The notes below the pieces were generated by a model. It had not been told where the DNA came from and ran no database searches. It worked only from the letters and a program-made list of their open reading frames with translations. From Actinernus sp. WN-2022 (Eukaryota > Cnidaria > Anthozoa > Actiniaria > Actinernidae): a DNA stretch of 64,000 nt. Below, one piece after another: positions 53,701 through 58,699 of the stretch (within the stretch, counting starts at the first letter, position 1; every line of letters begins with the position of its first letter). The DNA lies in contig JAOWCC010001751.1 in assembly GCA_030867875.1 (NCBI GenBank), positions 20,234,026 to 20,298,025 of the forward strand, written 5' to 3'. Made by a program: the position numbers and the translations under genes.

Positions 53701-56700
53701 TTTACTGGAGACAAACACAGAAACAGACTTAGGCATGCACAGCAAACACTTCAGAACAAACATTGTTTTTCAGCCGAGGTTCCCTTTAAAATTGTTTTGA
53801 TAGAGTGTTTTTTTCCAGGTTTTCCAGAAGAATGAGTAGCTCAGTTTTACAAGAACAACTATTTGACGTCATCAGAACTATTGCGCAATGCACAACATTC
53901 CAACACGTTTCTATTGCAAAAGAAATCATTTTTATTGCGATTTCTGTTTTTATAACAGTCTAAATATCATGTTGGGATAAGTGTTTTGTACTCGGTATCA
54001 CTTTAAGTTTATAGGTAAATTAGCAATCGTTTCCTCATTTCTGTTTATCTCGTAAATGTATTACAAATAGTTGCCTGACTAGAGTAACCTTATTTCTAAA
54101 ATTTATGTTCTTTCTTTCATTGTGCTCAAGTTATGTATCATTACACTTTTAATGGTACAGATAAACTGTTGCTGTTGTTGATGATACCCTTATTCTGACA
54201 TGAACATTGTAAGGAGAATGTTGATGTTGATAATGGCTGGGATTAGATTGGAATAAAAATGTTGAGATGACAATGTTCATTCCGTACCATGCATTGTATC
54301 GTCCACAGCTGATGGTATTCACTAAGCCAATCGCAGCCATGATGCAGCAGGCGTCCTGTGAGAGTCGATCGCATTGCGTCCTTACTATGTCAGCTATCGA
54401 TCTAACTACCAAGCATACCTTGGGGCCCACTAATACATTTTACCTCTCCAGCCTGTCCCAGGCAGTTGGCCTGCAGGACCCGAAGCTTGAGGTGAGACAC
54501 TTGTCTTCTAGTTTGAAAGGGTTGTTTTAGTGACGTGTTGTGCGGTGTGTAATTGTGTTTCTAACCTTTTCCGTCGCGCATTTTGTGCTCGGGTTGTCTT
54601 GATACGCTTCAAGCAATAAACCATGCTGGTATAAGGTACGGATACACGCTGCACCATTGCGCGCAACATTGTCGGTAATTGATTTGAGAAGGGGTCGACA
54701 CACACTGCAACATTGCGCGCAACATTGCCGGTAATTGATATGAGAAGGGGTTGACACACACTGCAACATTTCGCGCAACATTGCCGGTAATTGATATGAG
54801 AAGGGGTTGACACACACTGCAACATTGCGCGCAACATTGCCGGTAATTGATATGAGAAGGGGTTGACACACACTGCAACATTTCGCGCAACATTGCCGGT
54901 AATTGATATGAGAAGGGGTTGACACACACTGCAACATTGCGCGCAACATTGCCGGTAATTGATATGAGAAGGGGTTGACACACACTGCAACATTTCGCGC
55001 AACATTGCCGGTAATTGATTTGAGAAGGGGTTGATACACGCTGCAACATTGTGCACAACATTGCCAGTAATTGATTTGAGAAAGGGTTGACACACGCTGC
55101 AACATTGTGCGCAACATTGCCGGTAATTGATATGAGAAAGGGTTGACACACGCTGCAACATTGTACGCAACATTGTCGGTAATTGATTTGAGAAGGGGTT
55201 GACACACACTGCAACATTGTGCGCAACATTGCCGGTAAATGATATGAGAAAGGGTTGACACACGCTGCAACATTGTGCGCAACATTGCCGGTAATTGATA
55301 TGAGAAAGGGTTGACACACGCTGCAACATTGTACGCAACATTGTCGGTAATTGATTTGAGAAGGGGTTGACACACGCTGAAACATTGTGTGCAACATTGC
55401 CGGTAATTGATTTGAGAAGGGGTTGACACACACTGCAACATTGTACGCAACATTGCCGGTAATTGATTTGAGAAGGGGTTGACACACGCTGCAACATTGT
55501 GCACAACATTGCCAGTAATTGATATGAGAAAGGGTTGACACACGCTGCAACATTGTACGCAACATTGCCGGTAATTGATTTGAAAAGGGGTTGACACACG
55601 CTGCAACATTGTGCGCATGAGAAGAACTCGATCCCACTTCTGCAACATTGTCGGTAATGTTGCAGGGATACGATGTTCACACGGTGCAATTTGTTGTGCG
55701 TAATGTTATAGAAGTAGAACTCGATCCCACTTCTGCTACATTGTCGGTAATGTTGCGCGCAATGTTGCAGCGGCGGACACATGGGTCAATTCGTCATTGG
55801 CGCAATATTGCGCGCAAAAGTATTATGAGAAGTTAGAACAAATTGCAGTAAAGATAACGGAAGCTATCGTTATATCTTGAGACGTGACATAAACTAATGA
55901 ATCTGCTTCAGGGCTAACGATGTTTTAAGCCTCCCAGTGTAAAATACTTAGTTCAATGACATTACTGTCTGATTTAGGATAATTCGATTCGTTTTTTCTT
56001 CAGTTTGTTTTTGTTTTTGTTTTTCCCTCGTGTGTTCTTGTATCATAATCAGTATAGTCATTATTGTTATTTGTTCCCGTTTTTCTTTTTTGGTTTTTGT
56101 TCATTGCTTGTAATGTAATGTTAGTATTAATATTTGTTATGTAAAAAAAACACAGCAACAACCTATAAACCAATACAAAACTATTTAAAACACAAACAAA
56201 AAACATTACCAACGTACGATCTTTACCGTTGCTTATTTCTGTGTTATGTTGCGTAGATATCTGAAATCGTCCAACCATCCAAGAAAGAAATAACGTTAGC
56301 CATTCGTACCCAGTCCCCTGCATGCTTTGTCTGGTTGTCATCCGGGACTATCAGGGGACGATTTTCAGAAAACGGTTTCCTGCAGATTCAAGAAATAAGA
56401 AAGGTAAGCGGTACCCATTAGACACCTATGAGAACTGTCTGAAGAGGATACTTCGATTGAGTGATATACCTACCAAAGTACTGAACGCCGTTACTTCTCA
56501 CTTAGGTGAAAACGGTAATTCTCCAGATATAAAGATGAAATATCACGCAAAAGACTAATTTATGGGTTGGCTACTGATAAGGTCGCGCGCGATGGCAATT
56601 GCCCACTTTAGAAATGAGTAGGAGGCTGGGGCGAGTTCGGTTTCGCAATGGTGCTTGGGATCGTTACTGGGGACAGTTAATTGCAATATTTGCCATGATT

Positions 56701-57503
56701 CTCTGATCCCAAGCGCCTTTGCGAAACCGAACTCGTCCCATCTCCCTACTCATTTCTAAAGTGGGCAATACCCAGTTGAACTGAGTTTCTATTTTTTACG
56801 AAGCTGGGATCATTGTCTCTCTCAGCTCTCTCGCCAGGAGCCCATAACCAGGAGTTTCCATCCCGCATACTAGGCCTATGTCACAGCGTTTTCACAAGTT
56901 AGGTTATTTGGAACGGTTTCCCGCTATTCTTGTGTTGCAATCATTCCTAAGGGAATAAAATCACAAAAGCGTAGCAGCCATGTTGGTATAACAAAAGGAG
57001 CTAATGAGGCATCTTTTGTTCCGCCACTGGTGCAACCCACTAATTGGCAGGGAAAATAATCTAAAAATAGCCCAACTTGTAAAATCGCCGTGACAGCTAT
57101 ATAGGGAGATATTGATACTCCTGGTTATGGGCTCCCGCTCTCGTCTTTGGCCAAAAGTTAACACTAGATCCTTCTATAAGTCTCACATTACTTCACGGAG
57201 ATAGTTAAGATATGGGATGAAAATAGTTTCCTCGCATGCTAAGAGGTGTAGCATATAGGAAAGTGCCGTCGCTGAGGAGAGGTGGGCGGGTAAAATAGGC
57301 TGTTCGTTTGAATTAGCTCCCCTCACCCCTGATTTTCAGTTTCTATTTAAGTAATCTTTCCACTTTCTTCCAGCTCAATTGGAATTTTGTTGATCACTTA
57401 CTGTTTTTTTTTTCAGGTTATCTTCTACCCATGGCAGGATACCACTGTTAAACAGTTCAGGGAGGCTGTTGGAGTCTCGTCTTTGTATGACACTTACACG
57501 TGA
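21397..57503 (+). CDS. MANBA: Lysosomal beta-mannosidase (GH2), 22 exons, complete
   Basis: Exo-acting glycoside hydrolase family 2 enzyme that removes the terminal beta-mannose of N-glycan-derived Man-GlcNAc in lysosomes. All 22 exons have AG acceptors and GT donors, and the phases agree across all 21 joins, giving 891 codons plus TGA. That is very near the usual animal length (~880). Seen in order: signal peptide (1-~29, hydrophobic SSLLFLG), sugar-binding fold ([11 protein letters not shown]...VPGSVH...[10 protein letters not shown]), DWGPAF at 200-205, [13 protein letters not shown] near 302-314, barrel strands ([18 protein letters not shown]), the acid/base SGNNENE (Glu about 465), the nucleophile FASEYGYQS (Glu about 561) and YWQLN...IWQ. 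The C-terminus is [13 protein letters not shown]. Introns make up over 90% of the span and are packed with foldback elements, LINEs and SINEs. It lies head-to-head with TERT. There is no sign of decay in the coding exons. Confidence 0.96.
21822..22100. repeat. Foldback element in MANBA intron 1
   Basis: Ends gcatctatcaatgttaaccc and gggcttaacattgataggtgc are inverted, enclosing repeats of gtcaaatccccacc / ggtggggatttgac. Confidence 0.82.
22836..23312. repeat. Inverted-end repeat in MANBA intron 1
   Basis: Left ggtgggggatactcaacaaa...ctccgccctga and right gagcttccctgtatag...gggagtactcccctcc are inverted, with several taccctttnatatacc-like internal repeats. Confidence 0.6.
23575..23888 (+). 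CDS. MANBA: MANBA exon 2
   Basis: Residues 95-199. Acceptor ttacatttag. Reads [20 protein letters not shown] through KEQSSFSW. Donor TGG/gtaagt, phase 0. Confidence 0.95.
24300..24402. repeat. Small hairpin element, copy A
   Basis: Ends cttccagccgtgggggtttcggt and, inverted, cccaacagctgaaaccgg. The same family recurs at 57712-57812. Confidence 0.75.
24853..25405 (-). mobile_element. LINE 3' fragment (ORF2 C-terminus), MANBA intron 2
   Basis: Minus-strand frame from 25400 to about 25010 is open to a stop. It reads [20 protein letters not shown], then [20 protein letters not shown], then [20 protein letters not shown] and C. This Cys-His pattern following the RT is common at the C-terminus of non-LTR retrotransposon ORF2. 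The 3' end is a (TCTATG)n tail at 24865-24885. It is severely 5' truncated, and orientation is opposite to MANBA. Confidence 0.82.
25474..25498. repeat. Poly-C run
   Basis: About 25 consecutive C. The length is likely unstable or wrong in the assembly. Confidence 0.9.
25845..26070. repeat. Foldback element with cgatgttgcgca ends
   Basis: cgatgttgcgcacgcaactagaacaat and, inverted, attgttctctgatgcgtgcacaacatcg, with an inner inverted pair cattctcgttcccagtg / actgggaacgagaatg-like. It abuts MANBA exon 3. The same family is at 37480-37620. Confidence 0.78.
26135..26169 (+). CDS. MANBA: MANBA exon 3 (35-bp microexon)
   Basis: Encodes [11 protein letters not shown] plus two bases of Trp. This is the highly conserved DWGP segment that follows exon 2's SW. 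Flanked by atccag and gtaagt. Confidence 0.92.
26336..26850. repeat. Tandemly duplicated ~270-bp hairpin element
   Basis: Each copy folds on itself: gaactatcggctgatagttg...aaatttgatgttcttaaaac pairs with gttttaagaacatcaaattt...actatcagccgatagttcc. The loop arms are gcccgagaac / gttcgagggc. The two copies are nearly identical. Confidence 0.9.
26851..27440. repeat. Composite foldback region with CACGTGATCGC repeats
   Basis: Two direct copies of atcacgtcacgtgatcgctttt (26886, 27207) flank an inverted pair around cagtgaatat / attcac. The right part (27260-27430) is a third, inverted copy of the hairpin of 26336-26850. Confidence 0.78.
27784..27854 (+). CDS. MANBA: MANBA exon 4
   Basis: 71 bp after tatcctcag. 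Completes the split Trp and reads [19 protein letters not shown]. Donor AAAG/gtaata, phase 1. It resolves the gap between exons 3 and 5. Confidence 0.88.
28262..28850. repeat. Foldback element, MANBA intron 4
   Basis: cggacgaaatatcagggcatatttcgatgccaca (28350-28381) is inverted at 28685-28722. A further direct-oriented copy ends at 28838. Contains accacgtgacgctttcaaccaatcac, shared with 30590-30860. Confidence 0.8.
28838..30590 (-). mobile_element. CR1/L2-like LINE, 5' truncated, MANBA intron 4
   Basis: Non-LTR retrotransposon reverse transcriptase on the minus strand. 30575-30048 reads [20 protein letters not shown]...[14 protein letters not shown], with motif [14 protein letters not shown] and motif [14 protein letters not shown]. 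30055-29138 continues with motif [11 protein letters not shown] and LPVWGG to the C-terminus. The two parts are joined by a small indel in an AT run near 30050. N-terminal ORF2 (endonuclease) and ORF1 are missing. The 3' end carries gtgtttaaataaagatgattgattgat, a short tandem tail usual for CR1/L2. The same family recurs at 60748-61840. It is a dead copy. Confidence 0.92.
30590..30860. repeat. Second copy of the 28.3-28.7 kb element (internal part)
   Basis: taggttattgtttttataatcc...agtagccaatcagagcgcgc...ttcacttgtgtggt matches 28383-28655 in the same orientation at roughly 80% by eye. Confidence 0.8.
31093..31334 (+). CDS. MANBA: MANBA exon 5
   Basis: Residues 235-315. Reads [18 protein letters not shown] and ends with the family hallmark [16 protein letters not shown]. 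Donor gtgagt. Confidence 0.95.
32265..32355 (+). CDS. MANBA: MANBA exon 6
   Basis: Residues 316-345. Reads [20 protein letters not shown], then [10 protein letters not shown]. The GFRTVRLVQ strand leads into the catalytic barrel. Confidence 0.93.
32460..32755. repeat. Long hairpin element, MANBA intron 6
   Basis: attaagaaataaacctcgtc...cctcggaattagtaag pairs with cttactaatttcgatgtgatgg...catttcttaatt. The core aagagccgcttgtatgga / tccatacaaacgtctctt is also inverted. Confidence 0.82.
32770..33550 (-). mobile_element. LINE 3' fragment, MANBA intron 6
   Basis: Minus strand reads [20 protein letters not shown] then [20 protein letters not shown] and a stop, the usual WNSLP ending of CR1/L2-type ORF2. 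It is followed by a 3' UTR ending gagtgaataaagtattattatt. Upstream parts are broken by stops and frameshifts. Confidence 0.8.
33575..33945. repeat. Foldback element with internal duplication
   Basis: agcctcctccgcaggcatctctcag...aaattgtgtttttctggttacggggttcct is inverted at 33877-33943. An inner unit (ttcctgtgtatagacggtggacttcctgtgtcaggtaag) occurs twice in direct orientation. Confidence 0.85.
34454..34522 (+). CDS. MANBA: MANBA exon 7
   Basis: 69 bp encoding [20 protein letters not shown] then IPAG, a conserved GH2 barrel segment. Donor gtatgt, phase 1. Confidence 0.94.
34903..35460. repeat. Foldback element whose centre is a 75-bp tandem array
   Basis: Terminal inverted ends cacactagcgacataaacataagcacaa / ttgtgctgatgcttatgtcgccagtgt. 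Between them are about six 75-bp units containing aacatacgcagacgcagtgc and ctactcacaggtgtgagata. The same unit forms the array at 59465-60010, and the same end forms the array at 50868-51400. Confidence 0.9.
35690..36045. repeat. Foldback element with gcaagt-rich ends
   Basis: gtcaaatggactcgcaagtcgac...ttgcactcagac and, inverted, ...gtgcgaatttgagctcgatc...cattgcatttccatgcaaatggg. Repeated (ac)ttgc/gcaagt motifs on both strands. Confidence 0.6.
36181..36322 (+). CDS. MANBA: MANBA exon 8
   Basis: Encodes [16 protein letters not shown]...[19 protein letters not shown]...DELG, a conserved barrel region. Acceptor cccccttgtag, donor gtaagg. Confidence 0.95.
36350..36548. repeat. Hairpin element, MANBA intron 8
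   Basis: ccgtatgcgatatgatgtcgttgactacaactaccagaatcctttt pairs with gaaaggattctggtagttgcagtgacatcatagtgcatacg. It lies 30 bases after exon 8. Confidence 0.82.
37035..37412. repeat. Inverted-end element related to 3980-4865
   Basis: Ends aaccccatttacacgcgttaaaaagatggcacgg / ccgtgccgtcttttgttgtacgtgtaaatagggtt. The interior holds the cacccctcccccacacttcaccctaacc block shared with TERT intron 2. Confidence 0.82.
37480..37620. repeat. Hairpin element with cgatgttgcgcgcg ends
   Basis: ccaataggccattttgacgatgttgcgcgcgcagatagaacaat pairs with attgttgtactgatgcgtgcgcaacatcgtcaaaatggcctattgg. Confidence 0.88.
37872..38035. repeat. 14-bp tandem repeat, about 11 copies
   Basis: Unit cattagcattgcat, nearly perfect, with a variant cattaacattgcat block. 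Confidence 0.92.
38098..38262. repeat. Near-perfect palindromic MITE
   Basis: agggcgcttttcatttacgcgaactgactag...gaacgtgtcagttct pairs with agaactgacacgttc...gaccagtcggttcgcgtaaatggaaagcgccct. Arms of about 75 bp. Confidence 0.9.
39313..39406 (+). CDS. MANBA: MANBA exon 9
   Basis: Encodes [20 protein letters not shown] then [11 protein letters not shown]. The [12 protein letters not shown] motif is typical of the family. Phase 2 in, 0 out. Confidence 0.94.
39459..39662. repeat. Foldback element downstream of MANBA exon 9
   Basis: agagcagatttcgtacgagtgggacaaactac and, inverted, gtagtttgtcccactcatacgaaatctactct. Inner cagcacggttaccgtac repeats. Confidence 0.85.
40218..40297 (+). CDS. MANBA: MANBA exon 10: acid/base glutamate
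   Basis: Encodes [20 protein letters not shown] then VAIAEN plus TG of Trp. The first Glu of NNENE (about 465) is the expected general acid/base. Confidence 0.95.
40866..40985. repeat. 21-bp tandem repeat, 5 copies
   Basis: Unit aacaacaggactgtaacacaa. Confidence 0.9.
41287..41460. repeat. ~170-bp near-perfect palindrome
   Basis: ttataccatggcat...gggtattagtgatttaaattgccccgagagccg pairs with cggctctcggggcaatttaaatcactaatacccc...atgccatggtataa. The loop is at cgaggccgcttcggccgagg. Confidence 0.93.
41945..42085. repeat. ~140-bp palindrome
   Basis: attttccctcattacgtatgcagggg...atttagaaatatgcattg pairs with caatgcatatttctaaat...ccctgccatcagggaaaat. The centre is ttcccgccgggaaatttcg repeated inverted. 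Confidence 0.9.
42229..43136. repeat. Inverted-arm element holding a LINE fragment
   Basis: attttgaatgaggtgcaaagtgttcgatttata (42229) recurs inverted as tataaatcgaacacttttgcaccaaattcaaaat (43103-43136), enclosing the LINE piece at 42481-42780. Confidence 0.65.
42481..42780 (+). mobile_element. LINE ORF2 C-terminal fragment
   Basis: Open frame [20 protein letters not shown], then [20 protein letters not shown] and a terminal [10 protein letters not shown]...FKYGLAI before a stop. This pattern of short basic tail with NTERFKNS...FKY is typical of the last ~100 residues of non-LTR retrotransposon ORF2 in invertebrates. Assignment is from general resemblance. No RT core remains. Confidence 0.6.
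43285..43680. repeat. ~395-bp foldback element before MANBA exon 11
   Basis: aggcgaatccttgtttacgttttttcctcattagcaac...atcaccgaaaatttgagagtgata pairs with tatcaatctcaaattttcggtgat...gctaatgaggcaaaaatatgtaaacaa...aaggattcgcct. Arms of about 170 bp. Confidence 0.88.
43830..43878 (+). CDS. MANBA: MANBA exon 11
   Basis: 49 bp. Completes Trp and encodes [16 protein letters not shown]. Acceptor gtctttag, donor gttagt, phase 0 out. Confidence 0.9.
44018..44159 (+). CDS. MANBA: MANBA exon 12
   Basis: Encodes [20 protein letters not shown], then [20 protein letters not shown] and YWGD. Donor gtacgt, phase 1. Confidence 0.94.
44187..44454 (-). mobile_element. tRNA-derived SINE, copy 1
   Basis: On the minus strand the 5' part reads ggttagctcagtggttaagc (A box) and ggcgggttcaaaccccgg (B box). 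A non-tRNA body follows (actgagtagaaggtgctgcc...cttcacgtcttctcggataagg), then a (TTATTA)n tail. Confidence 0.88.
44512..44615. repeat. CATC-rich microsatellite between the SINEs
   Basis: Two and a half copies of atagccaccatcaccagcat plus catcatccgatcatcaac. Confidence 0.85.
44622..44830 (+). mobile_element. tRNA-derived SINE, copy 2
   Basis: Plus strand tagctcggtggttaagcgcc (A box) and cgcgggttcaaaccccggcc (B box), then the same body as copy 1. Its 5' end faces the 5' end of copy 1. The tail is less clear. Confidence 0.87.
45252..45480. repeat. Degenerate 12-bp minisatellite (CACTTACCGACC)
   Basis: About 18 copies of cacttaccgacc with variants (ttatcgatag, ttaccaacca), 160 bases before MANBA exon 13. 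Confidence 0.9.
45644..45823 (+). CDS. MANBA: MANBA exon 13: catalytic nucleophile
   Basis: Encodes [20 protein letters not shown] then [16 protein letters not shown] through HHANG. Glu in FASEYG (about 561) is the expected nucleophile, 96 residues after the acid/base, as in the family. Confidence 0.96.
46320..46417 (+). CDS. MANBA: MANBA exon 14
   Basis: Encodes [20 protein letters not shown] then [13 protein letters not shown]. Acceptor cattgctag, donor gtagtg. Confidence 0.92.
47155..47372. repeat. Foldback element before MANBA exon 15
   Basis: ttcaatagctgatgttacagtgacgtctac...cgaacgcctcactttgatgtaatgaagcgc pairs with gcgcttcattacattggcgtgaggcgttcg...tagacgccactgtattatcagctattcga. Confidence 0.88.
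47436..47504 (+). CDS. MANBA: MANBA exon 15
   Basis: Encodes [20 protein letters not shown] then LIQ. Acceptor ctcgcag, donor gtacgg, phase 0 both ends. Confidence 0.93.
47631..47665 (+). CDS. MANBA: MANBA exon 16 (35-bp microexon)
   Basis: Encodes [11 protein letters not shown] plus CA of Gln. The TMGxxYWQ motif is conserved in beta-mannosidases. Acceptor gtgacag, donor gtaagt. Confidence 0.9.
47706..47893. repeat. ~185-bp hairpin MITE flanked by TAATAATA
   Basis: ataccctggtcccagaggatttctagagagaga...gccgcgaagcgtcgatcagcgagctgc pairs with gcagctcgctgatcgacgcttcgcggc...tctctctagaaaacctctggaaccagggtat. The flanking taataataat on both sides looks like a target duplication. Confidence 0.92.
47905..48130. 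repeat. (CAACTA)n and (AAC)n/(AAT)n microsatellite tract
   Basis: Impure acaactacta repeats ending in (caa)7 and (taa)9. Confidence 0.9.
48175..48492. repeat. Foldback element, MANBA intron 16
   Basis: aagagagaatgaggtaagagagcgaatcccccatg...aatgataattatttgaaa pairs with tttcaaataattatcttggggcatggggattcgttctcttacctctctt. Confidence 0.8.
48836..49482. repeat. ~645-bp foldback element, MANBA intron 16
   Basis: agagagggaaattcgt...gaataaaatctacttttagtaaccggaagcagttgaa...cagcggtcaaacgtctgcgc is inverted at 49300-49482 (gcgcagacgtttgaccgctg...ttcaactgcttccggttac...attccctctct). Arms of about 180 bp. Confidence 0.9.
49648..50390. repeat. Foldback element with ~205-bp arms and TTAA/AGGG tips
   Basis: Left arm ttaaagggatacccgagtgaaaaacacatt...cggaagtgacgtcacttcgtcccaccagcg (49648-49848). 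Right arm, inverted, from 50188 to 50390, ending cactcgggtatccctttaa. The TTAA at both tips fits piggyBac-type insertion. About 340 bp of unrelated sequence separates the arms. Confidence 0.92.
50465..50675. repeat. Extra solo arm of the 49.6-50.4 kb element
   Basis: ggtgggacgaagtgacgtaaaaaacgtcacagg...atggcggcgcccaggtcttcg...cactcgggtatccctttaagaaactgg is a diverged direct copy of the right arm. Confidence 0.88.
50802..50863 (+). CDS. MANBA: MANBA exon 17
   Basis: Completes Gln and encodes [20 protein letters not shown]. Acceptor attctacag, donor gtcagt. The family usually has LND here, and this gene has Ser for Asp. Coordinates are good to about one base. Confidence 0.92.
50868..51530. repeat. 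Tandem array made from a transposon end, ~26-32-bp units
   Basis: About 19 copies of aaagcctggttcacactagcgacataagcat, variable in length and sequence. A single tract (51395-51530) then contains the family's unit remnant and the inverted end gcttatgcttgcgtcgccagt. It starts only 5 bases after MANBA exon 17's donor site. Confidence 0.92.
51876..52276. repeat. Tandem duplication of a ~200-bp palindromic element
   Basis: Two nearly identical direct copies. Each begins tttggacatgaatagttgga and ends gagtcatgtccaaaggt. Each is internally inverted (tcatttcaatgttggataaac / caacattgaatgggggg). Confidence 0.93.
52437..52538 (+). CDS. MANBA: MANBA exon 18
   Basis: Encodes [20 protein letters not shown] then [14 protein letters not shown]. 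Acceptor gttcacag, donor gtaagt. Confidence 0.94.
52961..53062 (+). CDS. MANBA: MANBA exon 19
   Basis: Encodes [20 protein letters not shown] then [14 protein letters not shown]. The acceptor is ttatctag. A nearby alternative acag is out of phase. Donor gtgagt. Confidence 0.88.
53128..54006. repeat. Outer foldback element, MANBA intron 19
   Basis: Arms cttgaagcgatacccgaatacaaaacactt...ataaaaactgaaatcgcaataaaaacga and, inverted, from 53840 to 54006 (tttttattgcgatttctgtttttat...aagtgttttgtactcggtatcactttaag). It is interrupted by the element at 53366-53790. Confidence 0.9.
53366..53790. repeat. Inner foldback element, TTAA-flanked, nested in 53128-54006
   Basis: ttaaagggaacctcggctgaaaaacaatgtttgttct...gccgccatcttgga pairs over about 200 bp with tccaagatggcgcc...agaacaaacattgtttttcagccgaggttccctttaa. 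Outer TTAA on both tips is consistent with a piggyBac-type target duplication. Confidence 0.93.
54309..54491 (+). CDS. MANBA: MANBA exon 20
   Basis: Encodes [20 protein letters not shown]...[20 protein letters not shown]. Acceptor tccacag, donor gtgaga. Confidence 0.92.
54640..55830. repeat. 56-bp tandem array, about 17 copies, with an inverted tail
   Basis: Unit ggttgacacacactgcaaca plus ttgcgcgcaacattgccggtaattgatatgagaagg. From 55620 the arrangement changes to gaactcgatcccacttctgc repeated twice with inverted gcaatgttgcg pieces. Lies in MANBA intron 20. Confidence 0.95.
56257..56403 (+). CDS. MANBA: MANBA exon 21
   Basis: Encodes [20 protein letters not shown]...[18 protein letters not shown]. 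The G-RFS-NGF stretch is typical of the C-terminal beta-sandwich of MANBA. Donor gtaagc. Confidence 0.94.
56605..56770. repeat. ~165-bp palindromic MITE after MANBA exon 21
   Basis: attgcccactttagaaatgagtagg...ggcgagttcggtttcgcaa pairs with ttgcgaaaccgaactcgtcc...cctactcatttctaaagtgggcaat. Confidence 0.92.
56825..57150. repeat. Foldback element, MANBA intron 21
   Basis: caggagcccataaccaggag (56837-56856) is inverted at 57118-57133 (ctcctggttatgggctcccg). The interior shares agcagccatgttggt with 665-822. Confidence 0.72.
57417..57503 (+). CDS. MANBA: MANBA exon 22, stop codon
   Basis: Encodes [20 protein letters not shown] then SSLYDTYT and TGA. It aligns to the family's C-terminus, so the gene is complete. 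Confidence 0.95.
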   Translation, partial: VIFYPWQDTTVKQFREAVGVSSLYDTYT

Positions 57504-57604
57504 TCTCGATCTGTGTTCGCATGCTTCGCCTTTCACTCTTCAGGTAGCAAGGTTAAAGTGCTACAGAGACACTGACGATGATGAATGAAACAGCCTTCTA
57601 ATTT

Positions 57605-57610
57605 AATAAA
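57605..57610 (+). promoter_or_regulatory. MANBA: Likely MANBA polyadenylation signal
   Basis: AATAAA 102 bases after the MANBA stop, the first such hexamer downstream, so the 3' UTR is probably about 120 bases. Confidence 0.55.
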
Positions 57611-57711
57611 CGGTGCTAGAAGAGACATTCTACAGTGGGATATTCATCACTGAGAATTAGTTCTTTGTTCATTAGAGCGGCAGAGCGGCAGAGCGGCGGA
57701 TCTCGTAATGG

Positions 57712-57812
57712 CTCGGTTCCAGCCGTGAGGGTTTCGGCGCGCCTGCGATCCTTTCCCCACTAGTCAGGGAAGGCTTTGGAGAAACGACACCCCCACGGCT
57801 GAAACCGAACCT
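57712..57812. repeat. Small hairpin element, copy B
   Basis: ctcggttccagccgtgagggtttcgg pairs with cccccacggctgaaaccga. Same family as 24300-24402. Preceded by a gagcggca triplet repeat (57674-57696). Confidence 0.85.
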
Positions 57813-58537
57813 AATCTCGTAGCGATGTTAGAGACACGGTGCCATTCACTCGATACTGAAAGATGTTGTGAAGTATTACAGTAGAGACCGTTTCCGCAAC
57901 CGTACTCGTGATCTCGACGAACTGCCCTTGGCCGCGAGATGGCTGGGCACTAATCAAGCATACTATACCAGTCGCGATTTAAGAGAGCAAGATTTTCATT
58001 GGGTTAGATGTTGGACCCAACAGGGTTCATTTTGGGCAAGCAAACAGATCGAGTAAAAATTGACCCAGTAGAGCCAGCAGGGCCAATTTCTGAAATGGCT
58101 GGAAATGCAACTAAAACTGCTAAGCGTGATGAGAATTATCAATTTATACCGACTACAAACACCCATGTTTATTTTTCTAACTGGCTGTACGAAGAAATGG
58201 GGGTGGGGGCGGGGGCAAAAGCCTCCCTAGCCCCTCGCCCTCCGCGTGCCCTGGATAAGTTTTATGTTGAAGTCTACTGAACATTTTTTACAAGGTGACA
58301 AAGCCAATGGGATGCCATTACGTTATTACGGTATACGGTTGTTTTGCACTCTTATACGAAATTATCCAACAAAGTCTCGACTCCTAGTAATGCCTTACAT
58401 AGTTATTAAAGATGTCAATGCATGTATAATGAAAAAATAGTTTTGATAAAATGTAACTAAAAGCAGGGATAAAAGTTATTATCCTATAAATATCATATTT
58501 TAGACAATCAGAGTTCAGCTTTACTATGCAATACATA
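57813..58537. other. Downstream flank, no supported gene
   Basis: A short plus-strand open frame (57868-58056) contains RDRFRNRTRDLDELPLAARW, but I recognise no domain, and it overlaps another frame at 58008-58280 without any splice logic. Could be a decayed gene piece or chance. Confidence 0.4.
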
Positions 58538-58685
58538 TAGAGGATATTACATGGCCGCGCGGAGATACGGATTTTATCTTCGAGTGTTGATGAAATATCT
58601 TACGAGTGAGCGCAGCGAACGATTAAGATATTTCATCAACACGAGAAAATAAAATTCGTATCTCCAAGCGGCCATGTAATGTTCT
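58538..58685. repeat. ~145-bp hairpin element with catggccgc ends
   Basis: attacatggccgcgcggagatacggattttat...gatgaaatatctta pairs with taagatatttcatc...aaattcgtatctccaagcggccatgtaat. Confidence 0.92.
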
Positions 58686-58699
58686 GTTTATTATTTAAT

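Noticed and set aside
54508..55782. Three long overlapping minus-strand open frames (342-424 codons) rich in Cys and Asn
   Set aside because: All three frames of one strand are open because the 56-bp tandem unit has no stop in any of them. The proteins are the same repeat in rotating frames. This is a minisatellite, not genes.
57868..58280. Small gene downstream of MANBA
   Set aside because: Two overlapping short frames without a recognised domain, splice structure or clear start. Left as unresolved flank.
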